Assembly (NCBI RefSeq): GCF_036669915.1
Contig: NC_089321.1
Location: 17,189,598 to 17,253,597 of the forward strand
Origin: Pocillopora verrucosa
Taxonomy: Eukaryota; Cnidaria; Anthozoa; Scleractinia; Pocilloporidae
DNA: 64,000 nucleotides
Direction of reading: 5' to 3'
The position numbers and the translations under genes were made by a program. Shown here piece by piece: positions 1-11,500 of this stretch. Within the stretch, counting starts at the first letter, position 1. The number at the start of each line of letters is the position of its first letter. The notes under the pieces were generated by a model. That model did no database searches. It was not told the origin of the DNA and was given only the letters and a program-made list of their open reading frames with translations.

Positions 1-1869
1 CCTTTCTTGGCGTGATCTTTGTTTAAAGCTTTTTTCTGTTTGCAATTGGAAACAAACCCCTCAGCCTCCTGCTTCGAACGATGAACGTATTTTTTGTGAT
101 TGAAAGTTTTTGTTTTGTTTTGTTTTGAGTTGTGTTATGTTGTGTTTTTGTTTGTTTTTTTGGGTGAAATTAAAGATTTGCGGCAGTGAATTCCACCAGT
201 TTTATTTCCTGGAAAAACCTCAGGATTATTCTCTTCTGCAGAATTGTTCATTGAAATATTTACATAAGATAATTGAATTATATCAATCAGCCAATGAATT
301 TTAGCTGTTCCCACGACTGGTGTTTTTAGACGCTGAGTGTTTAATAGCCTATTTGTAGTTCTCTTCACAGCCAATTTAGCAAGGTCAACATCTTTGCAGA
401 AAATTTCAAAATTGATTTGTGCGTGCCATCAACAAGCAAGCTGTTTTAACTAGTTTTAATTTCCAAGTTTGTTTTCTAACCAGCAGCTGAGAAGAACTGC
501 TGTTGTTTTAGTTATCTGAAAGTATTTATTGATTTTAGTTCAGCACAAATTTGTTTGAAAATTATTTAGGTAACCAACGATGTGTACTTCTTCTCCGAAC
601 CTGATTAACTCTTATAGAACACGCGAAACAAGCAGAGAAAGAAAACTGCTAGCGAAAGAATGAATCTAACAAACAAAGACTAAAGAGTTAAAAAATAACT
701 GGATTGATTACTTGATTTTTGTTCTGTAAATTTGACTTGGACGTGGCAAAGTCTACCCGGCGATTCACAACAGAATACCCGCCGGAGCTCCAACAAGTGC
801 CGGGTGTCATTTGAAAGCACTGTATTTAAGAGGTCTTTATCCCACAGTCTCTGCACGTTCCCGTAGTTGTGCCGCATAATTGACCAAGGGAACCCGAAAC
901 CATACAAGAAAAAAAGAAAACCACGGGGCAAACCAAATGTGAGAAAAACCAAAAACTGCAACAGACATCAAGTTTACAGTGAAAACCCGATCCAACGGTG
1001 GGCCAAAACCCAAAAATCCTACTGTGTTGAGAAGGAGTTTGATCACGGTCTTAGCTGGGCCTCTGGAGACCGTCAACTACGCCGCGGGAAACTCTAGTGT
1101 TTCTCTCGTACTCTCCAAGCTTCCCGCGCGCATCCATACTTTTCGATAATTGATAATTTTTGATGAGTCAATCTCGGCAATCTTATATGCCTCTACCGCT
1201 ATTGAAAAACCAACCATCCCCTACATGAAGTGATCTTAACAAAAAGAATCTGAAACGTGACTAATTTTAGCTCAAGACTGTTCCTTTGCCAAATTTAGAC
1301 ACAATGGAAGGAGAAAACAACATGGACCCAAAATTGCCGGGGCGAATCAGCTCTGAAATCTCTGAAATAAAAAACTTACCAAAGTTGCCCTTGACGCAAA
1401 ACTCTCCGGGTGTAACTTCCGATGCTTTGCTCGACTAGTGCAGGCAATTACGACCTAACGGTTTCAAGGTTACTACAATTTTGGCACCTGACTGGAAGTG
1501 ACCATTAAACATAAGCACAGCGGTCGATCTGAGGGCATGCGCATAAGGATTAATTTCAACCCCCCGCGTGCCTTACTTCCCGCCCAAAATCACAAAAATA
1601 TGTCAAAGGCTTGAGAATTTAGAAGCCCTGATTTATCCCAAATTCCACGAGAAAAATTCATGTGATTACTTGTTAATTATGTACATGCAAAGTGTTGTTA
1701 CCGCAGTCGTCGGGGTTTTGTCGCAATAATTTGTTCCGAGCTAAACTTTTAGTCGGAACATAGTTAGTAGAGGAGACTCTACTAACTATGGTCGGAAATA
1801 GTTGATTTTTTGTACTCTTTCTCAGTTAGAATTCTCTTAATAGCAGTAACCAGTATACGAAGACCATCA
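1..1869. other. Gene-free stretch at window start
   Basis: I see no host coding sequence here. The open frames are short, have no recognisable motif and occur on both strands. The first 170 bases are rich in T runs and TGTTTT-type simple sequence. The part around 1070-1130 is locally GC-richer with TTCCCGCG-like sequence, which could belong to a promoter of a gene outside the window, but I cannot tie it to a transcript. A short perfect palindrome at 1759-1790 is listed separately. Confidence 0.5.
1752..1797. repeat. Perfect palindrome flanked by 7-bp direct repeats
   Basis: Positions 1759-1772 (CATAGTTAGTAGAG) and 1777-1790 (CTCTACTAACTATG) are exact inverted copies with a 4-base loop, GAGA. 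Directly outside them is GTCGGAA on both sides (1752-1758 and 1791-1797). That is the arrangement expected of a tiny hairpin insertion that made a 7-bp target-site duplication. It may be the solo terminal part or a minimal non-autonomous derivative of a DNA transposon. The structure is seen directly; the transposon origin is inferred. Confidence 0.55.
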
Positions 1870-2395
1870 CGCTTGTAATTTAACCCCTGCGGCTTGGGGT
1901 CAAGCTGCCAAAACCCATTTAAAAAAAATCCTCGTGCTTCAAAAACGAGCCCTTCGTTTGATGTATTTTTCTGAACCTAGAGCCCATGCTGTGCCTTTAT
2001 TTATTTCCTCGAAAATTCTACCCCTACAAATGTTATATGCTGAAAAAGTATCTTCTATAATGTTTGACGTTTCCTGCATGAATGCTCCGTCTAACATCTG
2101 TGATTTCTTCACTAAAGCTAATTCAAAGCACAGGCATGAGACCAGGTTTTCTTCGTCTGGAAATTATTATGTTCAAACTTCAAGACTGAATCTAAATCAA
2201 GATTCTTTTTCCAGGTTTGGAGCTAAACTTTGGAACGCAATTCCTAACGAATTTCGTCAACTCTCCAAAGGAGCTTTTAAGAAAAATTTTCATGACTTTT
2301 TGCTCTCGATAATGGAAGCAGAGGACGATTATGTTGAAGTGCCCATTCTCCTACAAAAAATGGCAAATTCTGCATCCTCGACTCAATGTATATAA
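1870..2395 (+). mobile_element. LINE reverse transcriptase, C-terminal fragment
   Basis: The frame that is open to 2395 can be followed upstream, without a Met, to about 1870. It encodes the C-terminal segment typical of non-LTR retrotransposon polymerases in cnidarian genomes: a block AWGQAAKTHLKKI...LQKRALRLMYFSE, then ILPLQMLY, then the FSRFGAKLWNAIP motif with the usual R-x-L-x-K-x-x-FKK continuation. The palm and the endonuclease domains are absent, so this is a 5'-truncated copy, as expected for LINEs. The A/T-rich sequence after it to about 2860 is probably the element's tail. It is not a host gene. Family assignment (CR1, RTE or Jockey-like) is not possible from this piece alone. Confidence 0.75.
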
Positions 2396-2936
2396 TTGAT
2401 AGTTCTGTTAGTAGTAAATTTGATTGTAATATCATTCTGTAAGACTATATATTTTGTAACTTTAGCTTGTTTTTTTTTTTTTTTTTCAGTAGTTCTTATT
2501 TATCCAGATAGTTTATTTAGTTACTTTACAATTATTATATTATCTGTTATGACTGCTGTAACCTTTCCTCTCCGCCTGCCTCGTCTAGCTTTTGCTATTT
2601 GCGGGTGGAGATGGCAAAATGATTTGCATGAAATAAAGTATAGTGTGTGATGGTTTCCCTGTCTTTCGTAGGAACTCCTAAGGGATTTTGTTCAGGGAAT
2701 CCGGTTTCTACATTTCAGTACTTTTGCCATAGCTGTTTTTGGAGGCCGACTTTGAACCAGTTTGCTTTGTTAGGTGTTGTTTTCTTTTTCAGGATTAAAA
2801 CGTTGTTACTTTCTCCTGACCTGCTTGAGTTGCTTTCGCTACTCTCCTGTCAATCAATTTAATTGGTATCTGGTCAACTCGCCACCACCACGAGGAACAG
2901 AGTCAACACGCCACCAGTGGTAAATTGACTTCTATC

Positions 2937-2968
<32 letters not shown>

Positions 2969-3200
2969 CAAAAATTACCTGTCGACCAAACATTGGGAAA
3001 ATAGAAATCACCATACGAGAATGAAAAACTCTTATGCGAGATTTAAATTACCCATCAAGAATGAAAAAACATTAATCTAGAAAAAGACTGATATAGCAAT
3101 ATAGCGAGAAATAAGTACTGAGAATGAGAAATTGTAGCGGTAGAAAGAGAAATCACTAGGCGAGAGCTAGCCTTTCATAATTTAGCTGACATTCTCAGTT
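2396..3200. other. LINE tail and intergenic DNA
   Basis: This follows the LINE fragment and precedes the first stress-protein gene. It holds a long T run near 2470, two small open frames without motifs, and from about 2875 a CCACCACCACGAGG-type stretch. Around 3000-3170 there are degenerate GAGAATGAAAAA / GCGAGA-type repeats. I find no coding or RNA gene in it. Confidence 0.4.
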
Positions 3201-3203
3201 GCG

Positions 3204-3244
3204 TGACACGTCAGAGCCTCAGACAGAAGAGGACACGTGATTGG
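3204..3244 (+). promoter_or_regulatory. Candidate promoter elements of the first stress-protein gene
   Basis: Within 160 bases of the ATG at 3362 lie TGACACGTCA (3204-3213, inverted TGAC/GTCA half-sites like a CRE/ATF bZIP site), CACGTG (3234-3239, E-box) and ATTGG (3240-3244, a reverse CCAAT box). Such elements often occur in proximal promoters of stress-inducible genes. The motifs are seen; their use as binding sites is inferred and short motifs occur by chance. Confidence 0.3.
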
Positions 3245-3361
3245 TCAGTTCTCTTTAGTCCTGACCCAGTGTCTCACACCATCATCAAGTCGACTCACTC
3301 GCTGATGAACTGACCTCGTTCTGTAAATTCTTATCACGCTATTTGTTCTCCATAATAAGCA

Positions 3362-6300
3362 ATGGCTGGGAGTGAAGAAAACGTGAGAAAGATAGTTTTG
3401 GGTGTAGACGGAAGTGAACACTGCGAGCGAGCTCTTGAATGTAAGTAAATTATTTCGAGATGACTTTTTCGGTCGAACCATAATTATTCAGGTCAGGTTC
3501 AAGCTGGTCGAGGGTTGTGCAGTATTTTTGATCGGAAAAAGCCGCAGAGTATGAGTTGTTTTTTTAAGGATATCTATCTGGCAAACGTTTTGAGATCTGG
3601 ATGTGAAAAGAATCAATCATCTTTTGGGTCGTGTCAGGATTCACGTACTTCCCCACAGTTAATCATGTGTAACTGAATACATTAATTTCGCGATGGAAAT
3701 ACAATTTGTAGGAGCCGCAGGGATTCGGAGAGAGTTCGAATGCTCGGAATAAAATCATATAAATAGTTTTGAGGTGGACCGGAGTCATTTGAGCTCGTTG
3801 TGTTCTAGAACAGAGATTCACTTAACAAGTAGTACGCTACAAATTTTATTACTAATTTTCTTGAGTAGAGGATTACAGGTACTTTGGTAATTGTCATGTG
3901 ACTTCTCGTGAACTGTCAGAAACATGAAGCCTGTCACGTCTAGCGGATTTCTCATCATTACTAGGCATTTAACAGTCAATCTCTCGCATTTTCTTGATTC
4001 ATTTTTCGTTGTAACATACTTAGTGGTGACTATTTTATTTAGAGAGAAAAAGAGCTGTACAAACACCTCAGTGATATCTAATGAACCATCTCTTCATCTG
4101 AATCAAACAAAATCCAATTCTTCAAATGGTTTCTGTGGCTAGTTTGTTTAATGATGAAACTTTCTCAAATTTTCCAGACAAGTTTGCCCTAGATGTAAAA
4201 AAAAAGTCATGAGAATTGTGCTACCTTGTCGTCAAATTTAGGACCCCTACATACACTGAATGGATTTAAATAAAGAATGGATGGTAACACCCAGTAGTTA
4301 ATGTATATTATATGATCCAGGGTAAAGATGTTGTTTACATTTGCTTCACAATAATAAGTATTTGATCTATATGCCATACTTGGCTTAATCCATTTATTTT
4401 TCTCTTAAGCAATTAGCTTCCATTTCAAGCAAGAACTTTTTCATGCACTAAGGAGATGTCATCACTTGGGAATATGTTATCCTTATAAAGTGTGTACTCC
4501 ATGATTTCTTGCTCATTGTTAAAATAATCATTAGAGCAAAATTTTCAGCCTTTAACATTTTGTTCTCTTATTTTATTTTGCCTCTCTCTACACAGGGTAT
4601 GTCAAAAATCTCTCTAACAAAAAAACTGACAAGTTATTTATAATCCACGCACAGGAGCCTCCAACAATTCCAGCAGCTCCCTACCCCTGTAAGTAGAACT
4701 AAACCTGTAAGTACCCCTGTACATGGAACTAGACCTTAGTTATAGAAGACAATGGTTCAATGAAGGTAATTGTAAAATGTTATGATTATTTGGCTGTCAA
4801 GCATGATGTAATGGAGTTTTTATGTAATTTGTGTGGCTATCATCGCACGGATTACAAATAACTCAACAGTTGAGAGGTGTATGTGATAGTCTTGCAGATA
4901 TTGTATATACACACACTGTTGGTTTTATGCACTTAAATTTTGCAAAAATAATAACCCAAAACCTCTAGGCCTTGCAAAGGTTGGTTTTGATTCAAATATA
5001 AATATCAGTCCAATCCCTAGTTATACTACTGTCACTTTTAAAGTTCTGGTTTGCATTCTTTTTTTATAACTGGCTACCAAAGAGTCCTAAGTAAGCCTAA
5101 TGTTCAGATATGGGCAGTTTTTCTTACAGCATTCTCATCTGTCTAGAAAACCCTTCAACCTTTTCAGTGACCTTGATAGTCTTGAAATTACCTTTTGGTC
5201 TTGTTCCTTGAATTTGATTGAGTAACATTCTTAACCTTGAAAAACCCTTTGATTTTTAAATTACAGTTTGGGAATACACTTGCATGGTTTTTTTCTTTCA
5301 ACCCTTTCACTCCTAAGATCTCATAAGTAATTCTCTATACTGACTGCTGTACAATTCTTATGATTTTAGTTCTGAGAATTTGTTACTGGATCAACTGATA
5401 ATCCCCTAATTGATATTTCTCTTTATTCTCATCACTTGTTTGCTTGAAATTACATGCATATTGTTGGGAGAAATTCTTTCTTGGTCACTCATAGGAGTTA
5501 AAGTGTTAAATACAATTGCTGAGGTGATTATAGTGATGCCCATGCCCTTATGGTTGAGGATTGTCCCTATAATAAACTGAAAAATATTACTAAAACAACT
5601 ATTTGCCTTAAGCTCATGGAATGTGGTTCAATATTCCCTTGACTTTGTCATAGGGAATATTCAGCAATAATTACCTTGCCTCTGGCAAATAACGTTAATA
5701 AAAATATTACATGATCCATGGGCAGACTGCTCCCTCAACCAATCTGAGAAACCTAAACTCATGGTGAACCAATTGTGCAGATAATGAACTCGGAGCTTTA
5801 ATTTTTTTTTATAAAAGCTTATTCATTTGATTGGTAATTTGCAGACTGAAATGTTGAAATGTTTAATCTTATTTCAGATGGTTATGCATACTATGAGGAA
5901 TGGCAGCATTTACTTCAGAAAAGTGATAAACATGCCAAAGAACTGTTGGAGAGCTTTGGAGCAAAGTGTAACCACCACGAGGTTTGTGATTTTTTTATAT
6001 ATACATTTCGCTAGTGAACTGTTGGATAAAGGGTCAATTTAAAAAAAATCCTTAGGATTGTGCTGGTGAAGCAACATTGAAGGTAAGTAATCTGCTTATT
6101 ATTTAAAAAAAAACTCTGGATAAGGACTTAAATTAGAAGATAGAACACTGTACTCCTCTTTGCTTTTCATTCTGAAAGTGCATATGTAGGGTGAAAATTC
6201 CATGATGAGAGTTACTATGCCCTCCTGAAAATAATTTGTTTCCAGGTCACAGTGCCTTTTTTTGCAGCATCCTTTTCTCCAGAAAATCCATAAATTAGGA

Positions 6301-6848
6301 GTGGTTAACATGGTGACTGGAAAGTTTTGTTGCATAGGCCTCAAATGGCATCAAGCAGACTGACTGAAGTCTTAGAAAGCAATGATTAAAAGTGTCTTCC
6401 CTGGCTGCAGACTGAATGCTATCCACAGGCTAATGGGAACAATTTTCACAGAAATGTATGCACCCTAGCTTTTCTAGAAATGTATGCACCCTAGTCTCAG
6501 TTTTGGACTAATTGCTGCATGTTGCCAGCCAAGTTGTTTAGAAATTATCTCTGCTGCTAACTTTGGCAGCTCATAAAACCATCTTATTTCAAAGTAAGGG
6601 ATTTGCTTTTATCTTGGTAGCTGAAGTTCAAGTTGTACAAAGAAGAAAGTAACAGACCTGGGGAAGTGATTTGTAAGCTGGCAAAAGATGAGGGTGCAGA
6701 TATCATTCTTATTGGTTCACGTGGTGTTGGAACTCTGCGCCGCACATTTCTTGGTAGTGTTAGTGACTACTGTGTGCACCATACCCATATTCCTGTGGTG
6801 GTTATTCCACCTCAAGATTCACATGGTGACCATGCCCATGCACATTAA
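3362..6848 (+). CDS. Universal stress protein (UspA family), copy 1
   Basis: I join four exons: 3362-3440, 4596-4688, 5878-5981 and 6621-6848, giving 167 residues with all junctions GT/AG and in phase. The product is a single Usp domain of the usual ~150-170 residue size. The N-terminal strand ends in VLGVDGSEH. The C-terminal ATP-binding signature is complete: G124-x2-G127-x9-G137-S138, followed by VSDYCVHH and the last strand PVVVIP. The signature places it with ATP-binding (MJ0577-type) Usps, which are thought to act as cytosolic nucleotide-binding stress regulators; the exact function in animals is not established. A histidine-rich tail (HGDHAHAH) ends the protein. An optional 27-base exon may lie at 6056-6082. 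It is the first of a tandem pair with the gene at 8555. Confidence 0.9.
5302..5510. repeat. Short inverted-repeat element, family A
   Basis: An approximately 205-bp element in intron 2 of the first stress-protein gene. It begins CCCTTTCACTCCTAAGATCTC and ends ...CACTCATAGGAGTTAAAG, so the ends are imperfect inverted copies of a CCCTTTMACTCCCA terminus. Further copies lie at 10506-10674, 11428-11590, 25168-25374 and 39360-39556, in both orientations. Copy number, small size and terminal inverted repeats make it a MITE-like non-autonomous DNA element. Confidence 0.6.
6056..6082 (+). CDS. Possible 27-nt in-frame micro-exon of stress-protein copy 1
   Basis: Between exons 3 and 4 a 27-base segment is bounded by CTTAG on the left and GTAAGT on the right. 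It sits at a phase-0 junction and would add nine residues, DCAGEATLK, without changing the frame. The paralogue at 8555 has no equivalent that I can find. It falls in the loop before strand 4 of the Usp fold, where length varies between family members. It could be a genuine cassette exon or a chance match to splice signals. Confidence 0.4.
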
Positions 6849-8433
6849 TTATATATTTTACCTTTGAAGAGTCCAACTCTCATGTGAAGTGTGTAACACT
6901 GATTGTAGAGAGGGGTAATCATTCATGATCTCCAAGTGCAAAAGGGGCACAAAACAGATAATGATTGAAAATTTCACAGGAACCTGAAGGCATTTGAAAT
7001 AGAAAACTACAATTGTTTTTTTCTTTTTCAACAATAAGTCTTCTTAGGGTTATAAATATCATCAAATTGATTATTTTCTTGAATTTTAACTTTTGATTCA
7101 CTGTTAGTAACTTAAATATACTCAAGTTTCTGCAATCTAACTGTTTTCAATATCTTCTGTGGAGATTAAAAGGATAGAAAGGTATTCTGTTGTGGCAAGA
7201 GTGTTATTAATGCATCTATCAATTTGAAGCATTAAATTTCTTTCTTTCCCCCCCCCCCTCCCAAGCAACCCTCTAGGAATTTGAGTTTTGAAGATAGGTT
7301 TGTTCAAATTCACAGCACCTGGGCCGAAATTGCATTCAAATGACTTACCCTGGTGCAGGATTTGATGGTCAATTTTTTTGTAAAGGCAAGATCAGTGACC
7401 ATGACTTTCTTGTAGCCTTTTTCTCCTGAGCCATCTGCTCCTGAACATAAACTCTTACCCTTAGAAGGGGTGTTTTCTGCTGGAAAGAAATGACAGCTCC
7501 AGTTCAAATTTCCTACCCCACACAGGCAACAAACAAATTCCCCACCCCCTGGAGCACAGAATGCGACAAAATACTGTTAGAAGTTTGCAGGCATAAATTC
7601 ACGGGCTGCATTAAGGAGTGCCAAACATGTACACATGCAATTGAACTAATCCCAATGAGGGCACTAGTAATGATCTAATAATAATATGCACATTCAGGGT
7701 TGTCAGTTATTTGTGGCTTTCACTAACTGCATGGTTTATGTTGGAGTAATGAAATGAGCTTTTTTTAACCTAAACTCATTGTTACACAGACAACAGACAA
7801 ATGCCCGTGGGTTTTATGAATCAAATAAACATGACATGCATGAAATTAAAAATCCCTTAGGACAGTACAAGGTTCCACTTCCTTGTTGAGTGAATGAACT
7901 GAAAACAGTTTACCCCAAACAACCATCAATTACAGAATAATATCAAATACTCTACCTTTTTTCTTCGTTGCATTTTCTAACTTTTTTCAGCTATCATTTT
8001 GAAGTAGCAACAGTGGTCAATTACAGAAATCAAACCTAAAAGTTACCTCCACAGCCAGTCAGAGTAAAGGAAAATATCACATGACTGTTAAAAAAACAAG
8101 TAAACTGCGAGCAAGTAATCAAGTTGAGTTTCATTTTAGTTTTGCTTCTGATTGATTTATACATATAGGTTGACATAAGTTTACAAACCAAGAACCGAGT
8201 AAAGAAAAGCCTCATAAGATCACTCTTTTACACTCAATTGACTCCAGTATGTCACCTCATTGCTTACATAGTGGCACAGATTTCCTTTAAAACAATGTGA
8301 TCCCATATAGAGCGTGGTTCAGGAATGACAAGTATTTTTAAACCATTTTAAAAAATTATTGATTTGAAACGTCACTATTAAAAAAAAAAAAAAAAGCCTT
8401 CCCCTCCCTTCATGAGCTTCACTGAGGAGAGAT
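6849..8433. other. Spacer between the two stress-protein genes
   Basis: No gene is seen. The spacer contains a family G repeat (7205-7680, listed separately), a C-run at 7250-7260, and an A-run at 8380-8395. The first stress-protein gene must end here, but I cannot single out its poly(A) signal among several AT-rich candidates. Confidence 0.4.
7205..7680. repeat. Dispersed repeat, family G, copy 1
   Basis: This matches 10785-11150 over several blocks: an AATGCATC...CAATTTGAAGC start, a CAACCYYC block, GTTTGTTCAAATTC, the block around CAAATG, and a CAAATTCCCCAC block. One copy lies after the first stress-protein gene and the other inside intron 2 of the second. It is therefore a dispersed repeat and not a simple consequence of the tandem duplication. 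No coding capacity is evident. Confidence 0.5.
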
Positions 8434-8441
8434 TCTCGCGA
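8434..8441 (+). promoter_or_regulatory. TCTCGCGA core-promoter-like motif
   Basis: TCTCGCGA lies about 115 bases upstream of the second stress-protein start, in a GC-rich patch (8430-8520) that stands out from the AT-rich surroundings. TCTCGCGAGA-type elements mark TATA-less promoters in animals. This copy matches the first eight positions only. No TATA box is obvious. Confidence 0.3.
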
Positions 8442-8554
8442 CTTTCGTGTGGAATCGAGCGTCTTCCCGCGCCCACGCGTGTTGTTCGTGGGTTCTGGAT
8501 GAATTTCCGACAGGTACCAGTTCATTTTGTCCACGTCCAAACGTGAAAGTCAAC

Positions 8555-11500
8555 ATGTCAGCTGAAGCAAGTGAATGCACTGCGAGGAAAATTCTCATTG
8601 CAGTCGATGGAAGTGAACATGGTGATCATGCATTCGACTGTAAGTATATCGTGGAAATACGGCGTTCATAAGTGTATCTTTTTCATTTCTCTGCTGAGAG
8701 AAGGTGACATGTCCTAAACGTTCGACGCTGTCTTACGAGGTCTTTGCGTGATCGAGATCACGCACATTTTCAAATGAGTCTCCACTCTTCCTTCTAATAT
8801 TCGAAGTAATCAGGAACTTTGAATTTTTTGGTGCAAAAGAAACGCCATACGTAGCCATCGAGAAAACGAGTCATTATTTCATTTTTGCCCTTTTTGGATC
8901 TGACAGAGGGCCTTCTCTAAAAGTTGGCCTAGTGGCACTGAGGCAACGTTTGTACGTTTGTTAGTAAGTGGTAAACGCGAACTGGCTTACGGAATTTCAC
9001 AATTTTGTTCCAGCGCATTTTCATACATTGAAAGGCTCCTAACGCAGTAAAACGTATCAGGGTACTCAGCACAAAAATAAATTCTCAAATACCCAAAAAT
9101 GATCAATATTAAACTTCTCCTTACGGTGACCATAGTAAACAGGCTTGAAACAGTCGATAAACTCATCAGCTGGAGGATTTTACATCAGTTAAACTCCAAT
9201 TTTTTTGGGAAGTTATGGACAGGAAAATGGGTCTGGCCAAGAAGAAAGGATTCTGAAGTAAATCTGTTGAGTACATAGTTTAAAGTAGGCTCCCCAACCA
9301 ATTTTTTGGCCACAGGGAGAAATACATGTGGGGTCCTGTTTAACACTGCCTGGATTATGAAGTGTTTTTCTCATGTGAATTGTAGATGTTCTTATATAAT
9401 GAAATCAAAACCTTTTTTGATGGAGTAGTTGAGCGGCAAGGTGATTGGAAGTGATTTCGTTAGAAATCGGCCTTAACTCTAGAGAACCACTATAACTGTT
9501 ACTCTTTAAACCCTTTATGCCCATCAGTATTTTGACCCAGGCAGTCAAAGTGATGTCTTCAGGACTAACAAAAAAAAATGATTTTCAAATAGTTACAGCT
9601 CTATATATAAGATTATTGCCAAAGATCAAACAGGTGATTGTATACATTTTTAATAATGAAATTTTAATTCAAGGGTACATGGAAAAGATTCATTCTGCTG
9701 GAGATTCTGTGATTGTGTTACATGCATTTGAGATTCCTTCTCTTCCATATTCATCTGGGCCATGTGAGTATACTCAAATGTAGCACTTTTGTCCATTATA
9801 AACTCTTTTATTGGCATGCAGAGTATAGGTTGGTAGCTAGGTCATATTTATGGTGTGCACACAAATGAAAGGGGAAATATTCTTGGGCCCCCAAGGCAGG
9901 GAAGGGAAGGGAAGGGAGGGTGTTAAAAATTAAGGTGGGTAGTGCAGCAACCCCATCCTTTTTTCAGCCAAAAGCAGATATTGTCCCCACCTTATTTTAT
10001 ACATGAACAGCCAACAAAATAATAATTCTGAAAAATATCAAATTCAACTCGAAACCCACCAGAGAGTGTGCTTAGCCGTAAATGGCTACAGCCCTACCTA
10101 ATTTTAGACCAAAGCAAACACAGCTGAACCTCTCTGTAAAGGCCAACCTGAAAACATCATCATAGTTTGAGGTGGGGTGTGATATAACACCTGGTTTATT
10201 TTGGACAGTTACAACACATTTGTTTTTTTAAACCACATTTAAAATTGTGTTCATAACAGGATCTGAGTGTGTATTGCAAACCAGTTTGCATCATCCAATA
10301 GCAGTGAAACAAAACACTGTGGTACATATTTAAAAAATTTTATTGAAAAAAAAAAACCAATAAGGTGTAACATGTAACTTCACCAATGAAGGGCAATTCA
10401 TGTAGAGCAACCTTTTTGCTAATGTCAAATGAAATGATGGAGATTGTGCTTGAATTTGGTTCATCAGTAGTATCACTGCAACTTGTAAAACTTGAAACTT
10501 GTTCACTTTAACCCCCATGACGATCATGACAGAATTTCTTCCTCACAATAGACAGAGAAGTGATGAGGGATTATTGGTTGATCCAATACCAAATTCTCCA
10601 AACTAACATGATAAGAATTTTACTGCAGATGGTATAGAGAATTACTAATGAGATCTGGAAGTGAAAGAGTTAAAAAGTTTTTTTAATTGTTTATTTCATT
10701 TGTTGCCTGATTTTTTTTTGTAGAAAAAACATTTTTAAAGTACAAGCAATACATTTCTGCAAAGTATACTACAAAATAATTATGTTCCTGGTAATGCATC
10801 AACCAATTTGAAGCTTCAACATTCCCTCTTAGCAACCTCCCACCCTGGGCATTTTAACTGTTTAAGATTAGTTTGTTCAAATTCCTGTCCCTAGGGGCAA
10901 AAATTGTGTTCAAATGCCCCAACCAATTTTTTTTTGTAGAAAACAACATCAGCACCATGACCTCCCAAACATTAATAAAAAAGTAAAAACCTAGATTATG
11001 TAGATCTTTACTTCAGAGTCATTTGCTTGCAAAGGTGAACCTTAATTAAACACTTAACACCTTCAATTCAAATTCCCCACCACACCCAGGCAGGGAAAGC
11101 AGTGACATATGACTGTGGGTTGCACAGAAAAAGGAGGGATTTTAGAGCTTTGAATTGATTGGCACATAAAACTTTTAGGATTTAATCAACCATTATCAAG
11201 CTTTTTGCAATGTACAAACATGTTAATTTTTTATGGCAGTTGTGTTTGCTTACTATGAGGAATGGAGTGAAATGGTCAATGGTCTTAGAGAACAGGCAAA
11301 AGAGATGATGCTGGGGTATGAAGAGAGATGTAAAGAGAAAAAGGTATTTTAATATCCAGCTCTCACAACTTGTTATTCTTTTATTAAACCCAATCAACAC
11401 AGAGCAGTTTTGTCCATCTATTGTCAACCCTCTTTTAAACTCCAATGAGTGAACAAGACAGAATTTATCCTCACAATATCAATACAGCATCAAGCAGACA

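Noticed and set aside
680..1097. Overlapping frames on both strands near 0.7-1.1 kb
   Set aside because: Mutual antisense shadows, no motif, no splice or promoter support.
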